NCBI GenBank assembly: GCA_947492175.1
Contig: CANLMQ010000056.1
Location: forward strand, 1-23,265
Direction: 5' to 3'
DNA: 23,265 nt
From: an uncultured Draconibacterium sp.
Lineage (GTDB): Bacteria; Bacteroidota; Bacteroidia; Bacteroidales; Prolixibacteraceae
Positions 7,001 through 13,478 of this stretch are shown here, piece after piece (position 1 is the stretch's first letter; each line of letters begins with the position of its first letter). The position numbers were made by a program, and so were the translations under genes. The notes under the pieces were generated by a model, which was given only the letters and a program-made list of their open reading frames with translations, searched no databases and had not been told where the DNA came from.

Positions 7001-8134
7001 ATATTCATATTGTATTTCCTGAAACTGTTCGCCAAACAATTCGCGAAAACGGGCAGATACAGGGCAGCCACTTACCGTGGTTTTCATATTGTAATTAAAC
7101 AGCCAGTCTTCAGGAGCAATATCTCTCGCTTTGTAATATTTATATTGCTTTTTAGGAGCCAGTTGTTTGGCAAGGTCTTCAAAATCGAAATGTTCCTTAC
7201 TCTTCCTGAAAAACGGAGTCTTTATTATTTCTTTTTCCTCAGGGGTAAGAAAACGCAGTTTATCATCATCGGGAGTTTTTACCTTCATGTTGTTTACAAA
7301 ACACAACATCCGGTATTCCTCAAACTCGGGTCGCGAAACCGCACAGCGCGGTTTATTGGGTTCAAATACACATTTCCCGATTAATCCTTTCTGCGATTTA
7401 AGGGGGCGCTGGTAAAAAATTGCTTTGCGCAATTCTGTACTAAAATCGGCTGGTAGTTCCTGGCAATCACAAATCCGGTTAAATTCTTCGAGGTAATGTT
7501 CGTTCCGGTGCGTATAGGTATCTCTTATCTTTTCACCTTTCACGTATTTCTCGTAGAAATACTGTCCCAGTGTTCTTTCTCCTTTGGCTTCATTTATTTC
7601 AGTTATTGCCTTTTTAACAGCACCATCACTCTCTTTGGTGCCTTCCAGTCGGTTGCTTAAAAATCCGCGACGCTGGGCCATGTGGTAGAATGCACGGCCA
7701 ATGGCAAAGCGATTCTTTTCCTCACTTAGATCGAGTATTTGGGTAACAGCAAGGTTACGAAAGAAATACGGATTTTTATCTTCCTCTTCGTTGGTTCTCC
7801 ACCAATTTTTAAATGTTTCGTTGTTTGGATACTCCTTTTTGTATTGCCAGTTTCGTAACTCTTCAACGCTTAAGTTCGGACAATAACCATAAGCGCTTAA
7901 TACCTTTAACGTATTTACCTTTCTAACTCTTCTTCGGTATTTTATGCGCCGGGCACTCCGGTAAGCAGTTCGCTCAGCAGCTTTCGATCCTTCTACACCC
8001 TTCTCTATCTTTACACCTTCCTGAAAAATACGTACTCCTTTTTTCAGCAATTGAAAATCACTTCCGTTTTCTTTTTCTACAACAGCCCATCCAATGCTGT
8101 TTGTACCGAGGTCGAGTCCTAAAATTTTTGCCAT
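4094..8134 (-). CDS. cas9: CRISPR-associated endonuclease Cas9 (type II-C)
   Basis: This 1346-aa RNA-guided DNA endonuclease cuts DNA matching the crRNA spacer with the tracrRNA:crRNA guide. RuvC-I is MAKILGLDLGTNSIGWAV with catalytic D8. The arginine-rich bridge helix follows at about 54-75 (ARRIKYRRRVRKV). RuvC-II is NIEMSRG with E668. The HNH domain has FDIEHTIPRS (H750) and the paired Asn in TFNRKVKRNR (N773). RuvC-III is IHHCIDAVTIA (H916 and D919). All catalytic positions are intact, so both strands should be cut. The region after about 1000 would hold the wedge and PAM-interacting part. The length falls in the range of Bacteroidota II-C Cas9. No csn2 or cas4 is present. The start ATG at 8134 gives the expected N-terminus. 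The tracrRNA is transcribed divergently about 100 bp upstream. Confidence 0.98.
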   Translation of the reverse strand: MAKILGLDLGTNSIGWAVVEKENGSDFQLLKKGVRIFQEGVKIEKGVEGSKAAERTAYRSARRIKYRRRVRKVNTLKVLSAYGYCPNLSVEELRNWQYKKEYPNNETFKNWWRTNEEEDKNPYFFRNLAVTQILDLSEEKNRFAIGRAFYHMAQRRGFLSNRLEGTKESDGAVKKAITEINEAKGERTLGQYFYEKYVKGEKIRDTYTHRNEHYLEEFNRICDCQELPADFSTELRKAIFYQRPLKSQKGLIGKCVFEPNKPRCAVSRPEFEEYRMLCFVNNMKVKTPDDDKLRFLTPEEKEIIKTPFFRKSKEHFDFEDLAKQLAPKKQYKYYKARDIAPEDWLFNYNMKTTVSGCPVSARFRELFGEQFQEIQYEYTRESDGKKSVIDSNDVWHALYSFDSDEELAGFARKRLHFDEDQVKEFLKIRLKQDFASLSLKAIRKILPYLRKGLIYSHAVFLANMEEVIPPDIWKDKKNRDYIRDEIELLIDTQKEEKEIIQIVNGLINSAQNPENNYSWSKEAKVYFHEDLKTKITTYYGPKLYACFSEEKKQRIETHALELFEKQMQKNSGRGEYAKNQRIDERVLGFISDNFEVETERLKNLYHPSAIDVYKPPVKGKDGNYYLGSPMVSSIRNPMAMRAMHQLRKVVNALIKEEIIDSNASVNIEMSRGLLNANERKAMQNWQRDNENKRKECASKIKEFLNGGEPSADEILKYQLWEEQKHKCLYTGREINIADFLGPNPEFDIEHTIPRSLSCDNSKANKTLCENTFNRKVKRNRIPYELQNHSEILERIEDWKEKFEELDKQIQVAVRQSRGAIDKDAKDRFIQKRHKLSYERDYWRDKYRRFTMKDVPDGFKNSQLVDTGIITKYSRMYLKTLFDRVYTVKGNTVADFRKLWGLQSEYDKKERVNHIHHCIDAVTIACITKKQYENLAKFYHQWEELHVDGVEQLPPVEKPWATFTEDVRAIEKEVLVSHHTPDVLPKQSRKKLRKRGKIQYNKNGEPVYLKGDSVRGSLHKETFYGAIKQKEVNKKGETEEKIKYVVRKPLDMLEDSNLKNIVDDRVRRIVEEGREKEKQLRKEIEQLNRKLKNAEESEEAAIKKEISGIEEQISLLYCLPNKNGAPVPIKKVRVYQPTVTNPLHIKKQRDKSQKQPRAWKENYYAANDSNYMMAIYEGKDKKGNIKRDFEIINNKEAGEFFKHSVQRTLKEQQMGGENSLFPTQKLAGKIEVVFKAIVKVGTMVVLWENSPEEVWEISQEAKKKRLYKIVGMSTNRVKSGAKYYHFGNIVLRHHQEATSASELKTSDGLFVNNEGYIAQRKMSHNQFNALIEGVDFELTTLGEIKQL

Positions 8135-8231
8135 TATCTACGCGTTTTAAGGATATTTAAAAAGATATGTTGTTAAATATAAAAAGATTATGGTAAAAAG
8201 TTTTTATATTAGCATGGTTTCTTTGAAACAT

Positions 8232-8333
8232 CTGTTCAATAACATAAAAGACTCAATTTTGTATCTTATCACAATAAGGCTATATGCCGAAGGAACAAAA
8301 TTCCTGTACTCCTGCCTCGGTGGGAGTTTTTTT
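8232..8333 (+). ncRNA. tracrRNA
   Basis: This segment carries the anti-repeat to the crRNA. Bases 8252-8265 (CTCAATTTTGTATC) match the plus-strand array repeat exactly, and CACAA (8270-8274) matches its end. Paired with the crRNA repeat this gives a 14-bp upper stem, a 4x4 internal loop and a 6-bp lower stem (with a terminal G-U), the usual Cas9 guide duplex. GTTCAAT at 8234-8240 resembles the other repeat end. After the duplex come a nexus hairpin (GGC 8278-8280, loop TATAT, GCC 8286-8288), a small hairpin (GGAA 8292-8295 with TTCC 8301-8304) and a terminator hairpin. The 5' end is approximate. TTTCTTTG at 8218-8225 is a one-mismatch -7 box, and no clear -33 box was seen. Confidence 0.92.
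8308..8333 (+). terminator. tracrRNA terminator
   Basis: ACTCC (8308-8312) pairs with GGAGT (8323-8327). The stem extends through two G-U pairs and a C-G pair to a CTCG loop, followed by a run of seven T. It ends the tracrRNA and serves as its last stem-loop. Confidence 0.9.
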
Positions 8334-8342
8334 GTGCCTAAT

Positions 8343-8371
8343 CTTTTCCAAAGTTTGAAACTTTGGAAAAG
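8343..8371. repeat. RAYT-associated palindrome, copy D
   Basis: Two perfect 14-bp arms (8343-8356 and 8358-8371) flank one central base, and the core is identical to copy B. It lies nine bases after the tracrRNA U-run and upstream of the terminator shared with the convergent gene at 8446. Confidence 0.93.
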
Positions 8372-8393
8372 GTTAACAGCCGTTTGTAAAACA

Positions 8394-8427
8394 AAAAGCG
8401 GGCTTCAAATTAATGAAGCCCGCTTTT
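8394..8427. terminator. Bidirectional terminator
   Basis: Perfect 14-bp arms (8394-8407, AAAAGCGGGCTTCA; 8414-8427) enclose a 6-nt loop AATTAA. The A-rich and T-rich stem ends supply U-runs in both directions. It lies 19 bp past the stop of the minus-strand gene at 8446 and separates it from the convergent tracrRNA. Confidence 0.93.
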
Positions 8428-8445
8428 ATTTTATACTATTCTATC

Positions 8446-10212
8446 TTAAAGTTCAATATCCAACTCCGGATATTTCTTAAGCAGTTTATCCAGCTCTTCT
8501 ACTACTTCTTTTTTCTTTTCGGTAAAAAGCTCTCTGTAATAGTTAATTCCGGTAAACAGGTTTTTCTTAAACTTAACCAGGTTTCGTTTCTCCTTCGCAT
8601 TCTCAATATCCTGCTGAAAGCTCTGCATTTGTTTCTTAAAAATATCGAGGTACATGTTTAACTCCTTTAAAAACATATGCGGACGGTAACCTTTATCGAG
8701 CAGGTTTATACGCCCGTAAATGTGGTCAACCATATCTTTTAAAGTAGAAATTTTTGAGAAATAAGCCAGGTTTGGCCCCGGACAAATGGTTACTTTTTCA
8801 GTTTCGCTTACTTTAATCCCCTTCGATAGTTTGGTAGAACTACTAAGTCCCATACACAAACATTCGGGCTCAATAATTTTATCGTACGCCTTTTTGTATT
8901 CAGCTTCAGGCAAGTTTTTCTCTTCCAGTTCTTTCAACTTTAGCGTTTGATACTGACGCGATGAAGTACAGATTGGCTTTTCGGTATATTCTGTATTGTA
9001 GCGCAAAAATCCTTTTGTACAAGGAGTTCCGGCTTTTCCTTCGTTGGCCAGCTGCAAACGCCGTACACTCATCGATGCTCCTTTTATGCTGTTAAACGGA
9101 ACCCCCAGCGGCGACAAGCCACTAAAATAATAGTCTTCTTCCTTTCCCTTAGCCAGCAGGTTCATGGTTTCGGTATCAATACTAATTACCTCGGGCACCA
9201 GCATAAATGGTGTTGCCCAACCAACGCTGTCCATGTTGTAGTGGTCGATTAAAAAATTATGCTCTTCGCTGGTTCCCACACCTCCCTGCGCAGTTACTTT
9301 CAGCTCAGGAGTTTCGGCAGGTTGTGTTAATTCCTTTTTAGTCAGCGCCGATTTATAGGCTTCAATACAGGTATCGAAAAGTTTTTTGCGGTTTTGTTTA
9401 AATTCTTCCAAAATCGGTCCGAATAAAACTCCGTCTGTCGGGAAAGCATGTCCCCCGCAATTTACACCCGATTCAATACGGTACTCCGATACCCACAAAC
9501 CTTTGGCTGCAAACATTTTTCCCTGTATAAATGCCGAACGGAAATCGCTTACTTTCAGAATAATTTTCTTTTTGATTTTACCCTTTACATCGGGGAAGAA
9601 ATCTTTAAAATTTTCGATATAGCTGTACAAACGCGGACTCATACCTGCCGAAAGCACCAGCGACGAACTTAAATTACTATTGGCATACCCACGCAATGCA
9701 GCGTGCGCATCGTTGTATTCAATAGGCAATTGTTCGCCATCTTTGTAATGTGCCTGGTCGAGTTTAGTCATAATGTTTACATCAATAGATCCTACATGTA
9801 GTTTTTCCTGAATCCATTTTGACAACTCGCCTGCAGCATTGCGGCTTTTATCGGCAAATTTGGCTTTTAACGATGATGTATCGGGTAGCATATCAATATA
9901 CTTTTCCAATTCACCGGTAGCATTCGACGCAGCATTTTTTAGCTCGTCGACTTTCTTATTTACAATCTCTTCAACCAGGTTCAGGTACGAGGAAATTCGT
10001 TTGGCTCTAAAATCGTCAACCTTTTTTGATATGGCTTTAAACGGAATATCGAATTTATTGCAATAGAATTCACGCATCGTTTCTATTGTGCCATCGTCAA
10101 CCAACGAAATAACCGAAGAAATTCCATAGGGCGCCACATTAATTGGCGTGTCAATGGAATATCCTACCCCCAAAACCGGGATATGAAAAGAGTGTCCTTC
10201 AAATAATTTCAT
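8446..10212 (-). CDS. Large FMN-barrel-like hypothetical protein
   Basis: The product is 588 aa from the ATG at 10212. A longer frame from 10260 adds 16 residues that look untranslated. The N-terminus (HIPVLGVGYSIDTPINVAPYG) and later glycine-rich loops GVNCGGHAFPTDG (about 249-261) and AQGGVGT (about 308-314) resemble phosphate-binding loops of nitronate monooxygenase or glutamate-synthase-like FMN TIM barrels. A charged helical segment of about 75 residues (roughly 60-135) interrupts the barrel-like part, and a helical tail (about 500-588) follows. Several cysteines cluster in the C-terminal third (about 398, 415, 451 and 453, plus one in the ICPGPN segment), which might bind a metal or cluster. 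There is no signal peptide. The oxidoreductase call is inferred from motifs; the substrate is unknown. The gene is monocistronic, with its own terminator. Confidence 0.6.
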   Translation of the reverse strand: MKLFEGHSFHIPVLGVGYSIDTPINVAPYGISSVISLVDDGTIETMREFYCNKFDIPFKAISKKVDDFRAKRISSYLNLVEEIVNKKVDELKNAASNATGELEKYIDMLPDTSSLKAKFADKSRNAAGELSKWIQEKLHVGSIDVNIMTKLDQAHYKDGEQLPIEYNDAHAALRGYANSNLSSSLVLSAGMSPRLYSYIENFKDFFPDVKGKIKKKIILKVSDFRSAFIQGKMFAAKGLWVSEYRIESGVNCGGHAFPTDGVLFGPILEEFKQNRKKLFDTCIEAYKSALTKKELTQPAETPELKVTAQGGVGTSEEHNFLIDHYNMDSVGWATPFMLVPEVISIDTETMNLLAKGKEEDYYFSGLSPLGVPFNSIKGASMSVRRLQLANEGKAGTPCTKGFLRYNTEYTEKPICTSSRQYQTLKLKELEEKNLPEAEYKKAYDKIIEPECLCMGLSSSTKLSKGIKVSETEKVTICPGPNLAYFSKISTLKDMVDHIYGRINLLDKGYRPHMFLKELNMYLDIFKKQMQSFQQDIENAKEKRNLVKFKKNLFTGINYYRELFTEKKKEVVEELDKLLKKYPELDIEL

Positions 10213-10265
10213 ATATATTATTTTACACCAGTTGAAGTAAGTATACGTTTTTTGATTCAACCGGT

Positions 10266-10280
10266 TTTTGTATCAAACCA
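10266..10280 (-). other. 15-bp exact match to the CRISPR repeat upstream of the 588-aa gene
   Basis: TTTTGTATCAAACCA on the plus strand equals positions 17-31 of the array repeat. It lies 54 bp upstream of the 588-aa gene start. On the minus strand TTGGTTTG (10283-10276) overlaps it and is a one-mismatch -7 box, with TTTG 16-17 bp further upstream. The match may therefore be part of the gene's promoter. A relic repeat is the alternative. Confidence 0.4.
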
Positions 10281-10289
10281 ATAAAATTA

Positions 10290-10361
10290 ATGGGAGGCAA
10301 AGAAAACAAGATATTTGGTATTATTTTGCAACTAAAGGTGCAAGCACTCCTTCCCTCCCAT
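10290..10361. other. Folded intergenic segment
   Basis: ATGGGAGG (10290-10297) pairs with CCTCCCAT (10354-10361), and inside it TTGCA (10326-10330) pairs with TGCAA (10339-10343). The plus strand also carries TTATTTTGCAAC at 10321-10332, which resembles a -7 box and start site for a short plus-strand transcript. Its identity is unknown. No known riboswitch was recognised. Confidence 0.35.
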
Positions 10362-10440
10362 CTTTTATACTTTATTATCATTCTTGTTTTAAATTTTACA
10401 CCTGATTAGTCGAATGTTTGTAAAACCCTATATTAATTTT

Positions 10441-10460
10441 AAATGACCGATCGGTCATTT
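10441..10460. promoter_or_regulatory. TetR-type operator 1
   Basis: This is a perfect palindrome with the core TGACCGATCGGTCA (10444-10457) and A/T flanks. It lies just upstream of the tetR promoter -33 box. Such GACCG half-sites are typical of TetR/AcrR regulators. Confidence 0.8.
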
Positions 10461-10474
10461 TTGTGCAAAATTAT

Positions 10475-10505
10475 TTGGATTTTGAAAAAATGCACTCTAC
10501 CTTTG
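10475..10505 (+). promoter_or_regulatory. tetR operon promoter
   Basis: TTTG (10475-10478), a 19-bp spacer and TACCTTTG (10498-10505) match the Bacteroidota primary-sigma consensus without mismatch. Transcription should start near 10512, about 25 nt before the tetR ATG. Operator 2 overlaps the -7 box. Confidence 0.88.
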
Positions 10506-10521
10506 ACTGACCGTTCAGTCA
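10504..10521. promoter_or_regulatory. TetR-type operator 2
   Basis: TGACTGACCGTTCAGTCA is a near-perfect palindrome covering the end of the -7 box and the expected start site. Binding here would block RNA polymerase, so autorepression of tetR and the genes behind it is likely. Confidence 0.82.
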
Positions 10522-10536
10522 TTTAAATTAGAAAAC

Positions 10537-11124
10537 ATGCCGAGAAGTCAGGAACAATTCAATGATATCAGAAAACAGAAAAAGCAGTTGATTATGGACA
10601 CTGCACTAGAACTATTTGCCGAAAATGGTTACCATTCAACTTCTATAAGTAAGATTGCCCAAAAAGCAGGAATATCGAAAGGCCTCACCTATAATTATTT
10701 CGAAAGTAAAACCGATATTCTTAATGAAATAATGGATCAGGGATTTAACGAAATCTACGACAACCTGGATATTAACCACGACGGAATTCTATCCGAAGAC
10801 GAGTTCATCTATTTCATTAAACAAAATTTCAAGCTGATAAGAGATAATATGCAGCATTGGAAACTGTTTTTTTCGCTTATGCTGCAACCCAAAGTGTCGG
10901 CCGCATTTGCCCAAAAATACGAAGAAAAGGTCGGTCCTATTTTAAATCTGTTTTTCGGTTTTGTACAATCCAGTGGCAGTAAAAACCCGGAGAGCGATTT
11001 TATGGCCATCTCGTCGATGCTAGAAGGAGCTTTTTTATATTGTGTTGCCGCTCCCGATATGTTCCCTCTTGAGAAACTGGAGGAGGCTGTAATCCAATCG
11101 TGTTTTAAAATATTAAAAGGATAA
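10537..11124 (+). CDS. TetR/AcrR-family regulator with an EF-hand loop
   Basis: The product is 195 aa. The N-terminal TetR DNA-binding domain covers about 17-62 (LIMDTALELFAENGYHSTSI, then the recognition region AGISKGLTYNYFESK). The rest is the usual all-helical ligand-sensing and dimer domain. Residues 78-89, DINHDGILSEDE followed by F, fit the canonical 12-residue EF-hand loop at positions 1, 3, 5, 6, 8 and 12, with a helix before and after. It sits in the first helices of the sensor domain. Calcium binding is inferred only from the motif. Two palindromic operators flank its promoter, so it probably represses itself and the envelope-transport genes that follow 73 bp downstream. The natural ligand is unknown. 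Confidence 0.93.
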   Translation: MPRSQEQFNDIRKQKKQLIMDTALELFAENGYHSTSISKIAQKAGISKGLTYNYFESKTDILNEIMDQGFNEIYDNLDINHDGILSEDEFIYFIKQNFKLIRDNMQHWKLFFSLMLQPKVSAAFAQKYEEKVGPILNLFFGFVQSSGSKNPESDFMAISSMLEGAFLYCVAAPDMFPLEKLEEAVIQSCFKILKG

Positions 11125-11197
11125 TGAAAGTTAGCAGTTGCGATTTGAGTCGCAGTTGTCATCAATGATTACGAATTAAAAAATAAAACCAATTAAA

Positions 11198-11938
11198 ATG
11201 AAAACAATACTACCACTGCTATTTTTACTGCTTGTTGCGACAGTAAAGGCACAGGACGCCAAGGAAATTATCAGGAAAATGGATGATAAACTTCAGGACG
11301 ATTCCAATAAAAGTGAAATGAAAATGTCGATTGTGCGCCCAAAATACACAAGAACGATTGCTTTTAAAAACTGGAGCTTGGGGCGCGATTACTTTCTTAC
11401 TTATGTTACTGCTCCCTCGAAAGACAAGGGCATGGTTTCAATGAAGTACCAAAAGGAAATGTGGAGCTACACTCCGGCAATTAACCGAATGATTAAACTT
11501 CCGCCAAGTATGATGTCGCAGGGCTGGATGGGATCGGATTATACCAACGACGATTTGGTTAAACAATCGTCGATAGTGAATGATTACACCCATACCATTA
11601 TCGGCGAAGAAACCATTGACGGCAGGTCGTGCTACCAAATTCAAATGGTTCCGAATCCGAATGCAAATGTAGTCTGGGGGAAAATTCTAATCTGGATTGA
11701 CAAGGAAAGATACATCAACTTAAAAAGCGAATACTACGACGAAGAAGAACTTTTGGTTCGTACAGAACTGGGAAAAGAGATTAAAACATTCGACGGCAGA
11801 GAACTGCCTTCGCTTATTGAAATCATTCCGGCTGAAGAACCCGAAAACCGAACGATCATTAACATCCTTTCCATGGATTTTGATGTGGATATTAAAGAAA
11901 GTTTCTTTTCGCAACAAAACATGAAACGAGTCAGATAA
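11198..11938 (+). CDS. LolA-like outer-membrane lipoprotein-sorting protein
   Basis: This 246-aa protein has a signal peptide (MKTILPLLFLLLVATVKAQ), so it should be periplasmic. The mature part has the pattern of the LolA-like 'outer membrane lipoprotein-sorting' family: KEIIRKMDDKLQDD near the start, then alternating strands with KMSIVRPKYTRTIAFKNWS, YVTAPSKDKGMVSMKY, MWSYTPAINRMIKLPPSMMSQGWMGSDYTNDDLVK and a C-terminal run of strands. The half-barrel fold carries lipid or lipoprotein acyl chains across the periplasm. It is followed 13 bp later by an FtsX-type permease, which points to a carrier working with this ABC system. The true cargo cannot be read from sequence. Confidence 0.88.
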   Translation: MKTILPLLFLLLVATVKAQDAKEIIRKMDDKLQDDSNKSEMKMSIVRPKYTRTIAFKNWSLGRDYFLTYVTAPSKDKGMVSMKYQKEMWSYTPAINRMIKLPPSMMSQGWMGSDYTNDDLVKQSSIVNDYTHTIIGEETIDGRSCYQIQMVPNPNANVVWGKILIWIDKERYINLKSEYYDEEELLVRTELGKEIKTFDGRELPSLIEIIPAEEPENRTIINILSMDFDVDIKESFFSQQNMKRVR

Positions 11939-11951
11939 TCAATAAATTATT

Positions 11952-13370
11952 ATGCATTTAAGGATGAAGAAAATAACACAAATGGCATGGCGTAATATCT
12001 GGCGCAACCGGAGACGAACCATTATTACTGCAGCATCCATATTCTTCGCATTGTTTTTTGCCATTATTATGCGCTCCTTTCAACTGGGCACCTACGGGCA
12101 TATGATTCATCAGGTTATTGAATCGTACAGTGGTTATTTGCAACTACAAAGTCCCGACTACTTTGATGAACCGGGTCTTGATAATTCTTTTGAATACAAC
12201 CAGGAATTGTTAGACAAGGTAAACAGCAATGCGGGAGTAAAAATAGCAGTGCCTCGCCTGGAGTCCTTTGCGCTTGCTTCGATTGGTGCCAAAACAAAAG
12301 GAGTTCTGGTTAACGGAATCGATGTTGAAAAGGAAGCGGAATTATCGAATCCCCAAAAAAACCTGGTGCGTTATCGCTTTACAAACGAAGTAACAGATGA
12401 ACTTTATGCAATTCCGGAACTAACAAAAGATCAGATAACAAATCTGAAAATGTATGAAAATGCATCGTTTAGCTCGCTGGATAAAATAGGTATGAACTGC
12501 GGAATAACCGATAAAAATGTTCTCCGGAAAATAGGCGAACTTACTGCTTTCGACGGGCAATACTTAACAGCAAATGACGATGGAGTATTGGTTTCTGATC
12601 GTTTATCAAAGTTTATGAAACTAAACATTGGCGACACGCTTGTTTTAATGGGAACAGGTTACCATGGTTCCACGGCTGCCGGTCTGTTTCCGGTTCGTGG
12701 AATTATTAAAATTCCATCGCCTGAACTGGACAACAAACTGGTTTATATGTCGTTGCCGCGCGCACAGGCATTTTTCAGCATGAAAGGCATGCTAACTACA
12801 CTGGCCATAAATATAAACGAGAGCAGCGAAATGCTTACGGTACAAGAAGAATTGGGGAACATGCTTAACAAAAACGAATATGTGGTTAAAAACTGGCAGG
12901 AGTTTAATCCGGTTTTAAAACAATCTATTGAAGGAGATAATGCCGGAGGGATTGTATTTGCAGCCATACTTTATGTCATTGTCTTTTTCGGGATTTTTGG
13001 AACTGTGTTAATGATGATTGCTGAACGTAAACGCGAATTTGGAGTACTCATTGCCATTGGAATGAAGAAACGTTTGCTAATGTATATCGTGGTAATCGAA
13101 ATGTTTTTTATAGGTACATTAGGAACTGTTGTTGGGATGCTTGTGGTGTCGCCTTTGATTTACCTGGGAAACAAATATCCCATTCAAATGACAGGAAAAA
13201 CCGCAAAAATGTATGAGGATATGGGCTATGAAGCTGTAATGCCAATGGCAAGTTTCGACGCCTATTTTTGGTGGCAGGCTTTAATCGTTTTGCTAATGGT
13301 TTTGGTAGCCAGCTATTTCCCCCTAAAAAGCATCCGCAAATTAAAAGTTATGAATGCGTTGAGAGCTTAG
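11952..13370 (+). CDS. FtsX/LolC-E-type ABC transporter permease 1
   Basis: This 472-aa inner-membrane protein begins with MAWRNIWRNRRRTIITAASIFFALFFAII: a basic amphipathic start and TM1 (about residues 25-45). A large periplasmic domain (about 50-325) follows, as in MacB/LolC/LolE permeases. The C-terminal FtsX domain has three helices (about 330-355, 372-402 and 432-456). The cytoplasmic loop ERKREFGVLIAIGMKKR between them is the coupling segment that contacts the ATPase. The protein ends SIRKLKVMNALRA, a family-typical tail. A second ATG at 11964 (MKKITQMAW) is an equally good start. It pairs with the permease at 13479 to make a heterodimer, by analogy with LolC-LolE. Confidence 0.92.
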   Translation: MHLRMKKITQMAWRNIWRNRRRTIITAASIFFALFFAIIMRSFQLGTYGHMIHQVIESYSGYLQLQSPDYFDEPGLDNSFEYNQELLDKVNSNAGVKIAVPRLESFALASIGAKTKGVLVNGIDVEKEAELSNPQKNLVRYRFTNEVTDELYAIPELTKDQITNLKMYENASFSSLDKIGMNCGITDKNVLRKIGELTAFDGQYLTANDDGVLVSDRLSKFMKLNIGDTLVLMGTGYHGSTAAGLFPVRGIIKIPSPELDNKLVYMSLPRAQAFFSMKGMLTTLAININESSEMLTVQEELGNMLNKNEYVVKNWQEFNPVLKQSIEGDNAGGIVFAAILYVIVFFGIFGTVLMMIAERKREFGVLIAIGMKKRLLMYIVVIEMFFIGTLGTVVGMLVVSPLIYLGNKYPIQMTGKTAKMYEDMGYEAVMPMASFDAYFWWQALIVLLMVLVASYFPLKSIRKLKVMNALRA

Positions 13371-13382
13371 GTTTGTGAGAGA

Positions 13383-13437
13383 TTGACAAAGATTGATTGA
13401 GATAGATGAAGAATTTCAATCTCATTCAATCTGTCAA
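13383..13437. repeat. Long imperfect inverted repeat between the permease genes
   Basis: Bases 13383-13403 pair with 13419-13437 with one mismatch and a 2-nt bulge. The arms are built from TTGACA, GATTGA and TGAGAT blocks. It fills most of the 108-bp gap between the two permease genes. No T-run follows, so it is not an obvious terminator. It could stabilise the upstream message or be a small dispersed intergenic repeat. Confidence 0.75.
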
Positions 13438-13478
13438 AACCACTGTTCATTCAATTTTAGTACTAAAAAAACAAAAAA

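Noticed and set aside
4094..8134. Possibility that Cas9 is inactive or broken
   Set aside because: D8, E668, H750, N773, H916 and D919 are all present and the frame is uninterrupted.
10213..10260. N-terminal extension of the 588-aa protein from 10260
   Set aside because: The 16 extra residues (NQKTYTYFNWCKIIY) do not resemble a conserved start and fall in the likely 5' untranslated region.
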